Source of the DNA: SIG653 sp045577455
GTDB taxonomy: Bacteria > Bacillota > Clostridia > Oscillospirales > CAG-382
Reading direction: 5' to 3'
DNA: 24,407 nt
NCBI GenBank assembly: GCA_045577455.1
Contig: JAZNIJ010000226.1
Span: 1-24,407 of the forward strand
Shown here: in pieces, positions 17,265 through 23,575 of the stretch
Position numbering within the stretch: position 1 is the first letter of the stretch
Layout of the letters: each line of letters opens with the position of its first letter
Translations under genes and position numbers: made by a program
The notes under the pieces: generated by a model
Databases searched by the model: none
Seen by the model: the letters and a program-made list of their open reading frames with translations, nothing else
Told to the model about the DNA's origin: nothing

Positions 17265-17759
17265 TCACTTTGATTTTGTTTTCTTAATCTTTTTACCCTT
17301 TACAACGCAATATGCAAGAGCAATACCGGATACGATAAAAGTAGCAACAGCAGGGAAAAACTTTCTTTTATCACCTGTCTGCGGAATTTCGGGGACTTCA
17401 TCATTTACCGCTTTACTATCATCTTCCACGGTTTCGCCGTCCTCAAGAACTTCAAAAGTAGCACTTTCAACTTCCTCTGTGCTTTCGCTATCTGTATTGT
17501 CGGAACCTTCAGCTTCTTCGGAAGATTCAGGCATTGTTGTTTCATCTGCTTCGGTAGATGTTTCCACATCAGTAGTTGCAGTTTCGGCATTATCACTCAA
17601 TTCCTCGGCTGTTGTTTCTTCGGGGATTGTTGTATCTTTTTCGGTTGTTCCCGTTTCGGGAATATTGGGTGTTTCTTCGTTATTCGTAGCACAAGCTACA
17701 ACAGAAGATGCAGTTGCAATAACTGCCATAGCCATAAGGACACCAATAATCTTTTTCAT
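17265..17759 (-). CDS. Sortase-anchored acidic wall protein (IPQTG signal)
   Basis: A 164-residue exported protein. Signal peptide MKKIIGVLMAMAVIATASS with possible lipobox-like VVAC at 20-23; a Thr/Glu/Ser/Asp-rich stalk (about 38-120) without hydrophobic core; then the sorting signal IPQTG (125-129), hydrophobic helix FFPAVATFIVSGIALAYCVV and basic tail KGKKIKKTKSK. This is the standard pattern of sortase-anchored wall proteins with Ile replacing Leu in LPXTG. A second motif of the same type, IPETG (33-37), lies directly behind the signal peptide, which is unusual. No sortase gene is visible here. The gene sits between the TadZ-like ATPase and cpaF, so a pilus-anchoring role is plausible but unproved. 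Start ATG 17759 has AAGGAAG upstream. Confidence 0.85.
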   Translation of the reverse strand: MKKIIGVLMAMAVIATASSVVACATNNEETPNIPETGTTEKDTTIPEETTAEELSDNAETATTDVETSTEADETTMPESSEEAEGSDNTDSESTEEVESATFEVLEDGETVEDDSKAVNDEVPEIPQTGDKRKFFPAVATFIVSGIALAYCVVKGKKIKKTKSK

Positions 17760-17778
17760 TCTGAATTCTTCCTTTCTC

Positions 17779-18504
17779 TTACATAATCTTGTTTATAATC
17801 TTTGAAAGCTCTGTTCGGTACTTCTTATCCTTTGCTCTTTCATAAAGCAGTCCGTCAAGATGTTGACCTCTTATCTGCTTACTGTAAGGCAAGATATATG
17901 AAATGTTTTTCACATTGGTTCTTACATCATCAACAGGTGAATAAAGCTCATTTTCGTTCACATTGAGAATTCTCATTGCTCTTTCTGCATTGTTTCCGAA
18001 AAGTTCCTCATTGGATGCAAGATAGACCATACTTTTAAGGTCAGGCGAAAGCACCATAATAACCTCGTGTGCATTTCTCAATGCAATCTGAGAGATAAGG
18101 TCATTTTCTTCATCTGTGCAATCAACAAAGACATATCCTGCCATTTTGTGAAGCACTTCAAAAAGTGCATTTACCTTATCTTCCGTAAGCGTTGCAAAAT
18201 TGTATTTGTTTTCTCCCGCCTTATAGCCAAGACAACCGAAGTTGTTCATAGCTTTAACAGTTACCAAGTGGTTCAGAACATCCTCCTCATAGATGTCTGT
18301 CTTATCAAACATCGTACCAAGAGAGAAGATGCTGTCAGGTGTGTAATTCGGAAAAAGAACACCTAAAGCAGGGACTTTCAAGGAAGGTGAAAGATAGATT
18401 ACTGCTCCGCTTGTAGTGGCGCAGTAAAGCTCCTGTGCCAATTTGAGAGTAACGGTTGTTTTACCGCTACCGGGTGAACCGATTACAGCAATAATCTTAG
18501 CCAT
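17779..18504 (-). CDS. TadZ/CpaE-like P-loop ATPase
   Basis: A 241-residue P-loop protein: Walker A GSPGSGKTTVTLKLAQELY close to the N-terminus (about residues 9-27), hydrophobic Walker B strand YVFVDCTDEEN in the middle, and a MinD-like fold without membrane segments. In Tad operons a ParA/MinD-type protein (TadZ/CpaE) directs polar localisation of the assembly machine; position between CpaB and CpaF supports that role. Here the P-loop is the plain GxxGSGKTT form and not the deviant KGGxGKT of ParA, so the assignment is tentative. I prefer ATG 18504 (GAGG 9 bases upstream) to the in-frame GTG 18519. It overlaps cpaB by eight bases. Confidence 0.75.
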   Translation of the reverse strand: MAKIIAVIGSPGSGKTTVTLKLAQELYCATTSGAVIYLSPSLKVPALGVLFPNYTPDSIFSLGTMFDKTDIYEEDVLNHLVTVKAMNNFGCLGYKAGENKYNFATLTEDKVNALFEVLHKMAGYVFVDCTDEENDLISQIALRNAHEVIMVLSPDLKSMVYLASNEELFGNNAERAMRILNVNENELYSPVDDVRTNVKNISYILPYSKQIRGQHLDGLLYERAKDKKYRTELSKIINKIM

Positions 18505-19231
18505 TCTTATCAGCCTCACTTACATTCTTTTTTGTGAAATAATCGTCCTGTGCTTTAAGAAACTTATCTGCAGTAGCATCGTCACCTCTGTAAACAAGAG
18601 CAACGTGCATTACTGCACTTTCCTCGTAGTTTGCAAGGATTTTTGCCTGTTCAACAGACACAAGAACCGTAATTGTTGTAGGAAGCTCAAAGCTGCCGTC
18701 CTCATTCTCAACAACATCGTTTTCATCAATACCGCCTGATGTGGTTGTTGTGATTACTTTGACATATTTAAGAGATGCCGGGACTTCTGTGTGGTTATCT
18801 TTATCGGTAACATAAATGCTTACAATATCACTGTTTTCAAGCTTACCTGAAAGACCGCCCGCAAATGAGTTTATTGTGATACTCATTGCAACCTTATCAC
18901 CTTTAAGCGAAGCCATAACATCATTAGCTGTGTTTGCATTATCAGTTACCTTACTTTCGGTTGCAAAATCGCCTTTGAAAATATCTGCTGTTGCGAATTT
19001 TCCGACAACTGATTTCTTGTCCTTAATTACCTTTTCGGGGAGTGCGGAATTTGAGATTTTCACAATCTCAACATCTGTGTCTTTAATCTCTGTTCCGTGA
19101 GATACATCAGCCATAAAACGAACTACCTCAGTTTTCTTATCAGAGATATTGTTTACAAGGGGTGACACAACAAAGGTTACTGCCACCGCAAGAATAATAC
19201 AGACGATACCTATCGCTGTTCTGTTTTTCAT
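18497..19231 (-). CDS. cpaB: CpaB/RcpC-like SAF-domain pilus assembly protein
   Basis: A 244-residue protein: N-terminal signal-anchor helix (AIGIVCIILAVAVTFVVSPL, about 6-25), then a SAF-type module (VVRFMADVSHGTEIKDTDVE, followed by ALPEKVIKDKKSVVGKFATA and DIFKGDFATESKV), then a C-terminal beta domain (VAMSITINSFAGGLSGKLEN; DIVSIYVTDKD). This is the CpaB layout. In monoderms CpaB lacks a secretin partner and probably links the pilus base to the wall. Start ATG 19231 has AAGGAGG 9 bases upstream; it lies 14 bases after the prepilin peptidase gene. Confidence 0.82.
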   Translation of the reverse strand: MKNRTAIGIVCIILAVAVTFVVSPLVNNISDKKTEVVRFMADVSHGTEIKDTDVEIVKISNSALPEKVIKDKKSVVGKFATADIFKGDFATESKVTDNANTANDVMASLKGDKVAMSITINSFAGGLSGKLENSDIVSIYVTDKDNHTEVPASLKYVKVITTTTSGGIDENDVVENEDGSFELPTTITVLVSVEQAKILANYEESAVMHVALVYRGDDATADKFLKAQDDYFTKKNVSEADKNG

Positions 19232-19245
19232 TGTGATTTTCCTCC

Positions 19246-19917
19246 TTATATGAAGTACATAGCCATAAAGCCTATTGACAAGTACGGCACAAGCGGAAAA
19301 GCTTTGCCTTTTGTTTTATTTTTATAGCTGAAATATATATTGCAAATTATCGCAAGGAAAAGACCGATAACAAGACCTGCTATGCTCTTTGATAAACCAA
19401 GCAAAAAAGCACAGGCAGCAGATAACTTAACATCTGCTCCGCCAAGTCTGTTTCCACTTACCATAGCACAGATTAACAACACTCCACCGATTGCCAAGCC
19501 ACTGAAAAGCATTATCGGAATATCTGAAAGTGTTACACCTATGAAGCCTGTAATGAATATCAAAACTGAAATGAAATCTTTTACCTCGTGTGTCTGAATA
19601 TCTGATACCGAAGCATAGAGTAATATTTGCAAAAGAATAATGCCTTTGAAAAGTTCAACAGACCAACCAAAGACAATTAGCATACTTGACACAAGAATAA
19701 TACTGATGCAATGATATATTGGGATTTTTTTGCTTTCTTTGTTGTAACCGGGTGTTTTACTGATTACAACCTTTGAAATCTTGTGAACTGCCAAGTAGAA
19801 AAGAAAAATACAAGCGAGCTTCACAATAGTGGTTATAACTTCTTCGGGATTGAGGTCCATTAACCTTTCAGGTAAAATCGGTCTTATCGGTCCTATTGGT
19901 TGTATAAATTTAGTCAT
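19246..19917 (-). CDS. A24-type prepilin peptidase (TadV/CpaA-like)
   Basis: A 223-residue polytopic membrane protein. Its first active-site aspartate is in SVSDIQTHEVKDF (near residue 106) and its second in NRLGGADVKLSAACAF (near 162), the GxxD motif of type IV prepilin (A24) aspartic peptidases. Six or so hydrophobic helices surround them (LACIFLFYLAVHKI, ISIILVSSMLIVFGW, AIGGVLLICAMVSG, SIAGLVIGLFLAIIC, LVPYLSIGFMAMYFI). It is longer than minimal TadV proteins because of an N-terminal helix. It would cleave the three pilin-like proteins upstream and the minor pseudopilins downstream. GAGG 9-10 bases before ATG 19917, directly behind a hairpin. Confidence 0.88.
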   Translation of the reverse strand: MTKFIQPIGPIRPILPERLMDLNPEEVITTIVKLACIFLFYLAVHKISKVVISKTPGYNKESKKIPIYHCISIILVSSMLIVFGWSVELFKGIILLQILLYASVSDIQTHEVKDFISVLIFITGFIGVTLSDIPIMLFSGLAIGGVLLICAMVSGNRLGGADVKLSAACAFLLGLSKSIAGLVIGLFLAIICNIYFSYKNKTKGKAFPLVPYLSIGFMAMYFI

Positions 19918-19939
19918 AGTTATCAGTCCTCACAAATAT

Positions 19940-19966
19940 GGGCGAAGCAGTTTTTCTGCTCCGCCC
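19940..19966 (-). terminator. Strong hairpin between last pilin gene and prepilin peptidase gene
   Basis: On the minus strand GGGCGGAGCAG-AAAAA-CTGCTTCGCCC forms an 11-bp stem with one G-U pair. No U-tract follows (ATATTTG), so it probably serves as a partial terminator or 3'-end stabiliser of the highly expressed pilin messages, lowering expression of the downstream assembly genes. The role is inferred. Confidence 0.6.
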
Positions 19967-19977
19967 GTTTAAATTAT

Positions 19978-20244
19978 TTAGCCTGCGTAGTTAAAGAGAC
20001 CTTCAACCTTTTCGGTTACGGTAGGCATAATTGTGTCGTTGAAGAGTGCATAGAGAAGAGTGAGAAGAAGAGCACCGATTACAACGGCGATGAGAATCTT
20101 AACGCCTGTGTCCACATAGGCTTCAGCAACAGTACCATCAAGAACTGCGTGTGCCTTTGCCACCATTTCTGTTTCCTTTGCTGAAACAAAACCTTTTACC
20201 TTGTTTGCTACACCTGTAGCCATTGACTTAATTTTCTTAAACAT
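19978..20244 (-). CDS. Flp-like major pilin paralogue 3
   Basis: An 88-residue protein: basic amphipathic leader (MFKKIKSMATGVANKVKGF), then AVLDGTVAEAYVDTGVKILI and a hydrophobic helix (about 48-68), ending GLFNYAG. The GTVAEAY segment before the helix resembles the Flp prepilin site G/xxxxEY, though spacing is not identical. It is the most divergent in the helix of the three copies (ALLLTLLYALFND). It matches a small clostridial pilin-like family I recall as DUF6133. It probably encodes a pilus subunit processed by the peptidase encoded just downstream. GAGG precedes ATG 20244. Confidence 0.8.
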   Translation of the reverse strand: MFKKIKSMATGVANKVKGFVSAKETEMVAKAHAVLDGTVAEAYVDTGVKILIAVVIGALLLTLLYALFNDTIMPTVTEKVEGLFNYAG

Positions 20245-20288
20245 AATTTTTTACCTCGTTCTTTCTTAAAATTAATTTTTGTTTTCGC

Positions 20289-20555
20289 TTAACCTGCGTA
20301 GTTGAAAAGACCCTGAATCTTGCTTGTGACAGTGGGCATAATAGTTGTGTTGAAGAGAGCGTAAAGACCGCCGAGAAGAAGAGCACCGATTACAACGGCG
20401 ATGAGGATCTTAACGCCTGTATCCACATACGCTTCAGCAACAGTACCGTCAAGAACTGCGTGAGCCTTTGCTGTCATTTCTGTTTCCTTTGCTGAAACGA
20501 AACCCTTTACCTTGTTTGCGACACCTGTTGCGATTGACTTAATCTTGTTAAACAT
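20289..20555 (-). CDS. Flp-like major pilin paralogue 2
   Basis: An 88-residue paralogue about nine-tenths identical to copy 3: leader MFNKIKSIATGVANKVKGF, shared KETEM segment, DGTVAEAYVDTGVKILIAV and helix ALLLGGLYALFNTTIMP, ending FNYAG. The gene lies 44 bases before copy 3 and 85 bases after copy 1. The high identity to copy 3, including the upstream AAAGAGGTAAAAATT ribosome-binding stretch, points to recent tandem duplication. Different dosage or heteropolymer subunits are possible roles. Confidence 0.82.
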   Translation of the reverse strand: MFNKIKSIATGVANKVKGFVSAKETEMTAKAHAVLDGTVAEAYVDTGVKILIAVVIGALLLGGLYALFNTTIMPTVTSKIQGLFNYAG

Positions 20556-20582
20556 AAATTTTTACCTCTTTCTTGAAAATTT

Positions 20583-20610
20583 AGAGCACCCGTTTTCTTG
20601 CGGATGCTCT
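20583..20610 (-). terminator. Hairpin between pilin copies 1 and 2
   Basis: On the minus strand AGAGCATCCG-CAAGAAAA-CGGGTGCTCT forms a 10-bp stem whose only imperfect position is a G-U pair (an A-C mismatch on plus). AAATTTTC follows, so termination is at best partial. It separates the first pilin from the other two and could set their ratio (inference). Confidence 0.5.
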
Positions 20611-20640
20611 TTTGTGATAGATTATTTGATTTGTTGAGCT

Positions 20641-20898
20641 TTAACCTGCGTAGTTGAAAAGCTCTGTGATTTTGCTTGTGACAGTAGGCATAATGGTTGA
20701 ATTGAAGAGAGCGTAGAGACCGCCGAGAAGAAGAGCACCGATTACTACGGCGATGAGAATCTTAACACCTGTATCAACATACGCTTCTGCGATTGTACCG
20801 TCGAGAACTTCGTGAGCCTTCTGAGAAACCTTTTCTGCACAGAAGTCCTTTACTGCCTGAACCTTTGTCTGAATAAATGACTTTGCTTTGTTAAACAT
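20641..20898 (-). CDS. Flp-like major pilin paralogue 1
   Basis: An 85-residue protein, first of the tandem pilin copies. The leader (MFNKAKSFIQTKVQAVKDF) differs from the other two and contains a cysteine (FCAEKV), while the core is shared: DGTIAEAYVDTGVKILIAV, ALLLGGLYALFNSTIMP, ending FNYAG. The Gly before TIAEAY is a candidate cleavage site. GAGGT is just ahead of ATG 20898. The gene lies 27 bases behind the SpoVG-like gene and so shares its promoter region. Confidence 0.82.
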   Translation of the reverse strand: MFNKAKSFIQTKVQAVKDFCAEKVSQKAHEVLDGTIAEAYVDTGVKILIAVVIGALLLGGLYALFNSTIMPTVTSKITELFNYAG

Positions 20899-20925
20899 AA
20901 TTTTTACCTCGTTCTTTCTTAAAAT

Positions 20926-21204
20926 TTAGTTATTTTTGTTGGTTTCCTGCTCATAAGCAGCGAAAAGTGCTTCTTCAAGTTCTTTACGAGCCGAAGAAGA
21001 AATGGGATGACATACGGGTCTTGTTACTTCTTCACCCTTTGCCGTCTTCCAACTTGTCATAGGCATAGACATATATCTGCCTTTTTCGTTTTCGACAACA
21101 CCTACGCCGTGAATTACGACAGCATCATCGATAACAATGTTTGCATAAGCCTTTGTAGGCTTATCACCTTTGAGGATTTTCTTGATTTCTACTTTGATAT
21201 TCAT
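20926..21204 (-). CDS. spoVG: SpoVG family protein
   Basis: A 92-residue protein with the SpoVG fold signature: N-terminal strand MNIKVEIKKIL, then KAYANIVIDDAVVIHGVGVV, GRYMSMPMTSWK, and HPISSSARKELEEALFAAYE. SpoVG proteins bind nucleic acids and act as site-specific regulators; the family is usually 84-100 residues. Copies occur on clostridial mobile elements, where this gene heads the pilus operon. It may tune expression of the element's genes (inference). AAAGG lies 9-10 bases before ATG 21204, and TACTAAC-type repeats lie just upstream. Confidence 0.88.
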   Translation of the reverse strand: MNIKVEIKKILKGDKPTKAYANIVIDDAVVIHGVGVVENEKGRYMSMPMTSWKTAKGEEVTRPVCHPISSSARKELEEALFAAYEQETNKNN

Positions 21205-21227
21205 TTTGTATTTTCCTTTCTTGTAGT

Positions 21228-21273
21228 TACTAACAGAGTTAATATTTCTTATTCTCGGTTAGTACAGTTAGTA
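21228..21273. repeat. TACTAAC-type repeats upstream of the spoVG-like gene
   Basis: On the plus strand: TACTAAC at 21228-21234, GTTAATA (one base off GTTAGTA) at 21238-21244, and GTTAGTA at 21258-21264 and 21267-21273. The latter two are direct copies with a 9-base period; the first is the inverse. They lie between parB and spoVG-like, in the only likely promoter space for the pilus operon. They resemble an operator or iteron cluster; which protein binds is unknown. Confidence 0.5.
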
Positions 21274-21302
21274 TTTAATAAAGGGGAGAGTTTGAGAGGG
21301 GG

Positions 21303-21375
21303 AAAAGAAAAAAGCTATCGAGCTTCTCTTTCCCGACGTTTTTGCAACATTCGGTTATAGTAGTCGATAGCTTTT
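21303..21375 (-). terminator. Long-loop terminator overlapping the parB 3' end
   Basis: A 12-base perfect inverted repeat, AAAAGCTATCGA (minus, 21375-21364) and TCGATAGCTTTT (21321-21310), separated by 42 bases and followed by TTCTTTT. The first arm lies in the parB coding sequence and the second contains its stop codon. It would stop parAB transcription before the pilus operon; the long loop makes its strength uncertain. Confidence 0.55.
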
Positions 21376-22259
21376 AATACATATTCGCACTGTTTTTCTT
21401 TTGGAATTGATTTTGGAATTGCATTCGATATGCGATTATCCCTAAATGGAGATTTTTCTTTTTGGTTAGGTTTCTCTTCATCCATAATCGCAACAATCAT
21501 ATCTTCTGACAATCTGCCTTGTTCTGCATATTTCCTCATTCTCAAAGTCTGTGCATGGGAAGGAGTTGCATCAGCAGCACCGATAGCATCGTAAAGCCAC
21601 TTTTGTGCTTCAGGTGCAAAATATGATATCTCCACAGCAGGTCGCATAGCGATGAGCTTTTCATCAACAAGATTAAGCAGTTCAGGGATTAGATTTGTAA
21701 GCCTGATATATCTGCGAACTTGATCTTGGCTTTCGCCAACTTGCTCACCAAGCAACTCACGAGATGTTTTAGACTTCTGTGCCGATGGCACAGAAGTTAA
21801 ATCTGTACGTTCACCTTGCCTTTTCATTGCTTCAAGTCGCATCTTATATGCAAAAGCTTTTTCGGAAGGTAAGATTTCATCTCGTTGCAGATTACTGTCA
21901 ACCATTGAGAGAATTGCTTCATCCCTTGTGAGTTCCTGAACTCTTGCGGTTATCTTTTCAATGCCAGCAAGTTCAAACGCACGTTTTCTTCTGTGTCCGG
22001 ACACCATTTCGTATGTTCCGTCCATAAGAGGTCTTATAAGTACAGGCTGAATTAATCCTCTTGTCTTTATACTCTCAACAAGCTCGTACATATTTTCATC
22101 ATCCTTAACTTTGTACGGATGTTCAGGGAAATCGTGAATTAAAGAGATAGGAATTTCCATAAGCCTTTCTCTTTTTAAATCCTCACGACTTTCGTCTGTC
22201 TGAAACAAATCATCGAACGAGCTCAGATGAACTTTTGAAACGCTGTCTTGTTTTGCCAT
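21315..22259 (-). CDS. parB: ParB/Spo0J-type partition protein
   Basis: A 314-residue ParB protein. N-terminal domain: EIPISLIHDFPEHPYKVKDD (about 36-55), LVESIKTRGLIQPVLIRP, box II YEMVSGHRRKRAFELAG (about 87-103, GHRR where many have GERR), then SNLQRDEILPSEKAFAYKM. The helix-turn-helix is around GEQVGESQDQVRRYIRLTN (about 175-193), with a basic C-terminus ending KRREREAR. It would bind a parS-like site and load around it with CTP. It overlaps parA by 50 bases and has GGAGG 9 bases before ATG 22259 (an in-frame GTG at 22262 is also possible). I see no obvious centromere repeat besides those near 21228-21273. Confidence 0.93.
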   Translation of the reverse strand: MAKQDSVSKVHLSSFDDLFQTDESREDLKRERLMEIPISLIHDFPEHPYKVKDDENMYELVESIKTRGLIQPVLIRPLMDGTYEMVSGHRRKRAFELAGIEKITARVQELTRDEAILSMVDSNLQRDEILPSEKAFAYKMRLEAMKRQGERTDLTSVPSAQKSKTSRELLGEQVGESQDQVRRYIRLTNLIPELLNLVDEKLIAMRPAVEISYFAPEAQKWLYDAIGAADATPSHAQTLRMRKYAEQGRLSEDMIVAIMDEEKPNQKEKSPFRDNRISNAIPKSIPKEKQCEYVLKAIDYYNRMLQKRREREAR

Positions 22260-23040
22260 CACTCATTACCTCCTTCGTTAAATTCGTATAAGCTTCAGCA
22301 ACTTTACCGTTTTTATCGTGAAGATAAATACTTTTCCCTTCTGCTGCAGTTTCAACTGCTCGTATTGAACGGGGAATAACAGTATTAAACACAGTTGGGT
22401 ATCTGCCATACTGTTGTCTTATAAGGCTTTCTAAACCTCTTCCGAACCTTGTACGATTATCGACCATTGTAATAAGGATTCCGTCGATTTTAAGGTCGGG
22501 GTTAATACGCCTTTTCACTCTGTTAATCGTTCCGAGAAGCTGTTCAAGTCCTTTTGCAGACAAGAACTCCGGCTGTGTTGGAATAATAACACTATCAGCA
22601 GCACATAAAGCATTGAAAGTCATCATACCAAGTGAAGGCATACAATCTATAAGGATATAGTCATATTTGCCCCTTACAGTATCAACATAAGTTTTCAATA
22701 CTCTTTCTCGGCTCATTTCATTAACCAACCTAACTTCTATACCGGATAGTTCGATATTAGAAGGCATAAGGTCAATTCCTTCTTCTGTCCTTAAAAGAGC
22801 AAATCCCGATTTATACTCATTATCATCAACAATTCTTTCCATAACGTTTGCGAGTGTTGAATCGAGTTCATCGGGATTTTTAACACCTAACGCGAGCGTA
22901 AGACTTCCCTGCGGGTCTGCATCAATTAACATTACTTTTTTACCTTGTCGTACAAGTCCTGCTCCCAAATTTGCAGCAGTAGTAGTTTTACCCACACCAC
23001 CTTTTTGATTTGCGATTGCTATTACTTTGCAATTATTCAA
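22210..23040 (-). CDS. parA: ParA-type partition ATPase
   Basis: A 276-residue ParA protein. Deviant Walker A NQKGGVGKTTTAANLGAGL near residues 10-28; Walker A' MLIDADPQGSLTLALG (about 37-52); Walker B YDYILIDCMPSLGMMT (about 127-142). It has no DNA-binding N-terminal extension, so it is the short (type Ib/Soj-like) form. Start: ATG 23046 lies one base behind GGGAGG (23048-23053), too close; TTG 23040 lies 7 bases away and gives NNCKVIAIANQKGG directly, so TTG is preferred. It drives partition of the element's excised or plasmid form together with ParB, and stands first in the element next to ppdK. Confidence 0.93.
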   Translation of the reverse strand: MNNCKVIAIANQKGGVGKTTTAANLGAGLVRQGKKVMLIDADPQGSLTLALGVKNPDELDSTLANVMERIVDDNEYKSGFALLRTEEGIDLMPSNIELSGIEVRLVNEMSRERVLKTYVDTVRGKYDYILIDCMPSLGMMTFNALCAADSVIIPTQPEFLSAKGLEQLLGTINRVKRRINPDLKIDGILITMVDNRTRFGRGLESLIRQQYGRYPTVFNTVIPRSIRAVETAAEGKSIYLHDKNGKVAEAYTNLTKEVMSDGKTRQRFKSSSELVR

Positions 23041-23129
23041 GTGCATACCTCCCTGTTTTTCGAATCATTAACACTACAAAATTATCGCCACCTCTATCCG
23101 TTCAGTTAAAAGAAACTTATCAAGCAAGA

Positions 23130-23228
23130 CTATACACCTACAAACTGGTTAAAAACATACCAAAGCGGAAGAATAATATTAAAAGCTAAACCCCTACCGA
23201 TATTATAAATGATTGCTGATGTAATCAT
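23130..23228 (-). CDS. Hydrophobic mini-protein (32 aa)
   Basis: ATG 23228 follows AGGAGG (23238-23243) at 9 bases, the best ribosome binding site in the gene-free region, and opens 32 codons ending in TAG 23130. The peptide is MITSAIIYNIGRGLAF, then a hydrophobic half with ILPLWYVFNQF. One short membrane-inserting segment is likely. It ends 84 bases before the parA ATG. It could be a toxin-like or membrane-modulating small protein or a leader peptide; no family recognised. Confidence 0.45.
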   Translation of the reverse strand: MITSAIIYNIGRGLAFNIILPLWYVFNQFVGV

Positions 23229-23256
23229 TTACCATCGCCTCCTTTTCTCTAAACGT

Positions 23257-23540
23257 TTAACATTTTAAATTAATTTTGTGCATTTTAAGTTTTAAAGAAA
23301 AACTGAACGGCAGAGTGGTTTTCTCTGCTCCACGGGACTTTAACCCCTCCGTAGTTAACTCGGAGCCATCCTCATTGCCTGCGACGGTTTTATCACGCTC
23401 GGACTGTGACTGGACGGGAGTACCATTATTAGTTCCGGGACTCTTCGCTATATTAAGAACCACTTAATATTCGCAGCACAGTTTTATCGCTCACTTTATT
23501 CAAGGTCATGGCGCACTCACTACTTTAGCTCTTACCGGAA
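23257..23540 (-). ncRNA. Candidate structured RNA or leader upstream of parA
   Basis: Downstream of a TTGACA box the minus strand shows several self-complementary blocks: ATATTAAG-loop-CTTAATAT (23470-23450), CTCCG/CGGAG (23365-23347), GCAGAG/CTCTGC (23328-23310) with TTTTT a few bases later. The motif GAGCG-(TG)-ATAAAAC occurs twice. The density of short perfect stems suggests a folded transcript, but I recognise no named RNA family, and an alternative is a small coding gene (68-codon frame). Confidence 0.3.
23450..23470. repeat. 8-bp perfect inverted repeat
   Basis: ATATTAAG (23450-23457), five-base spacer AACCA, CTTAATAT (23463-23470). It is an exact dyad that could be an operator or a stem in a transcript. 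It lies between the candidate promoter and the ORF frames. Confidence 0.5.
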
Positions 23541-23546
23541 TTGATG

Positions 23547-23575
23547 TATTCAGTTGCTTTTTATTCATTTGTCAA
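23547..23575 (-). promoter_or_regulatory. Candidate promoter (perfect TTGACA)
   Basis: A consensus -35 box TTGACA lies at 23575-23570 on the minus strand; after 17 bases comes TGAATA (23552-23547), a poor -10 match. It would drive the structured stretch and the partition genes. The -10 weakness keeps confidence low. Confidence 0.3.

Noticed and set aside
17479..17805. Plus-strand open frame of 108 codons, Ser/Val-rich
   Set aside because: It is the complement of the Thr/Glu-rich stalk of the sortase-anchored protein; low-complexity codons leave the antisense frame open by chance.
20641..20898. Pilin copies as a simple DNA repeat or CRISPR-like array
   Set aside because: Each unit is a complete gene with its own ribosome binding site and protein-level conservation; no short regular repeat-spacer pattern is present.
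23303..23328. Hairpin GCAGAG/CTCTGC as a rho-independent terminator
   Set aside because: The T-run begins about 7 bases after the stem, too far for a typical terminator.
23257..23463. 68-codon minus-strand frame (GTG start)
   Set aside because: Codon content looks plausible, but there is no ribosome binding site, an in-frame stop lies directly before the GTG, and the stretch is full of inverted repeats. Kept only as an alternative to the RNA hypothesis.
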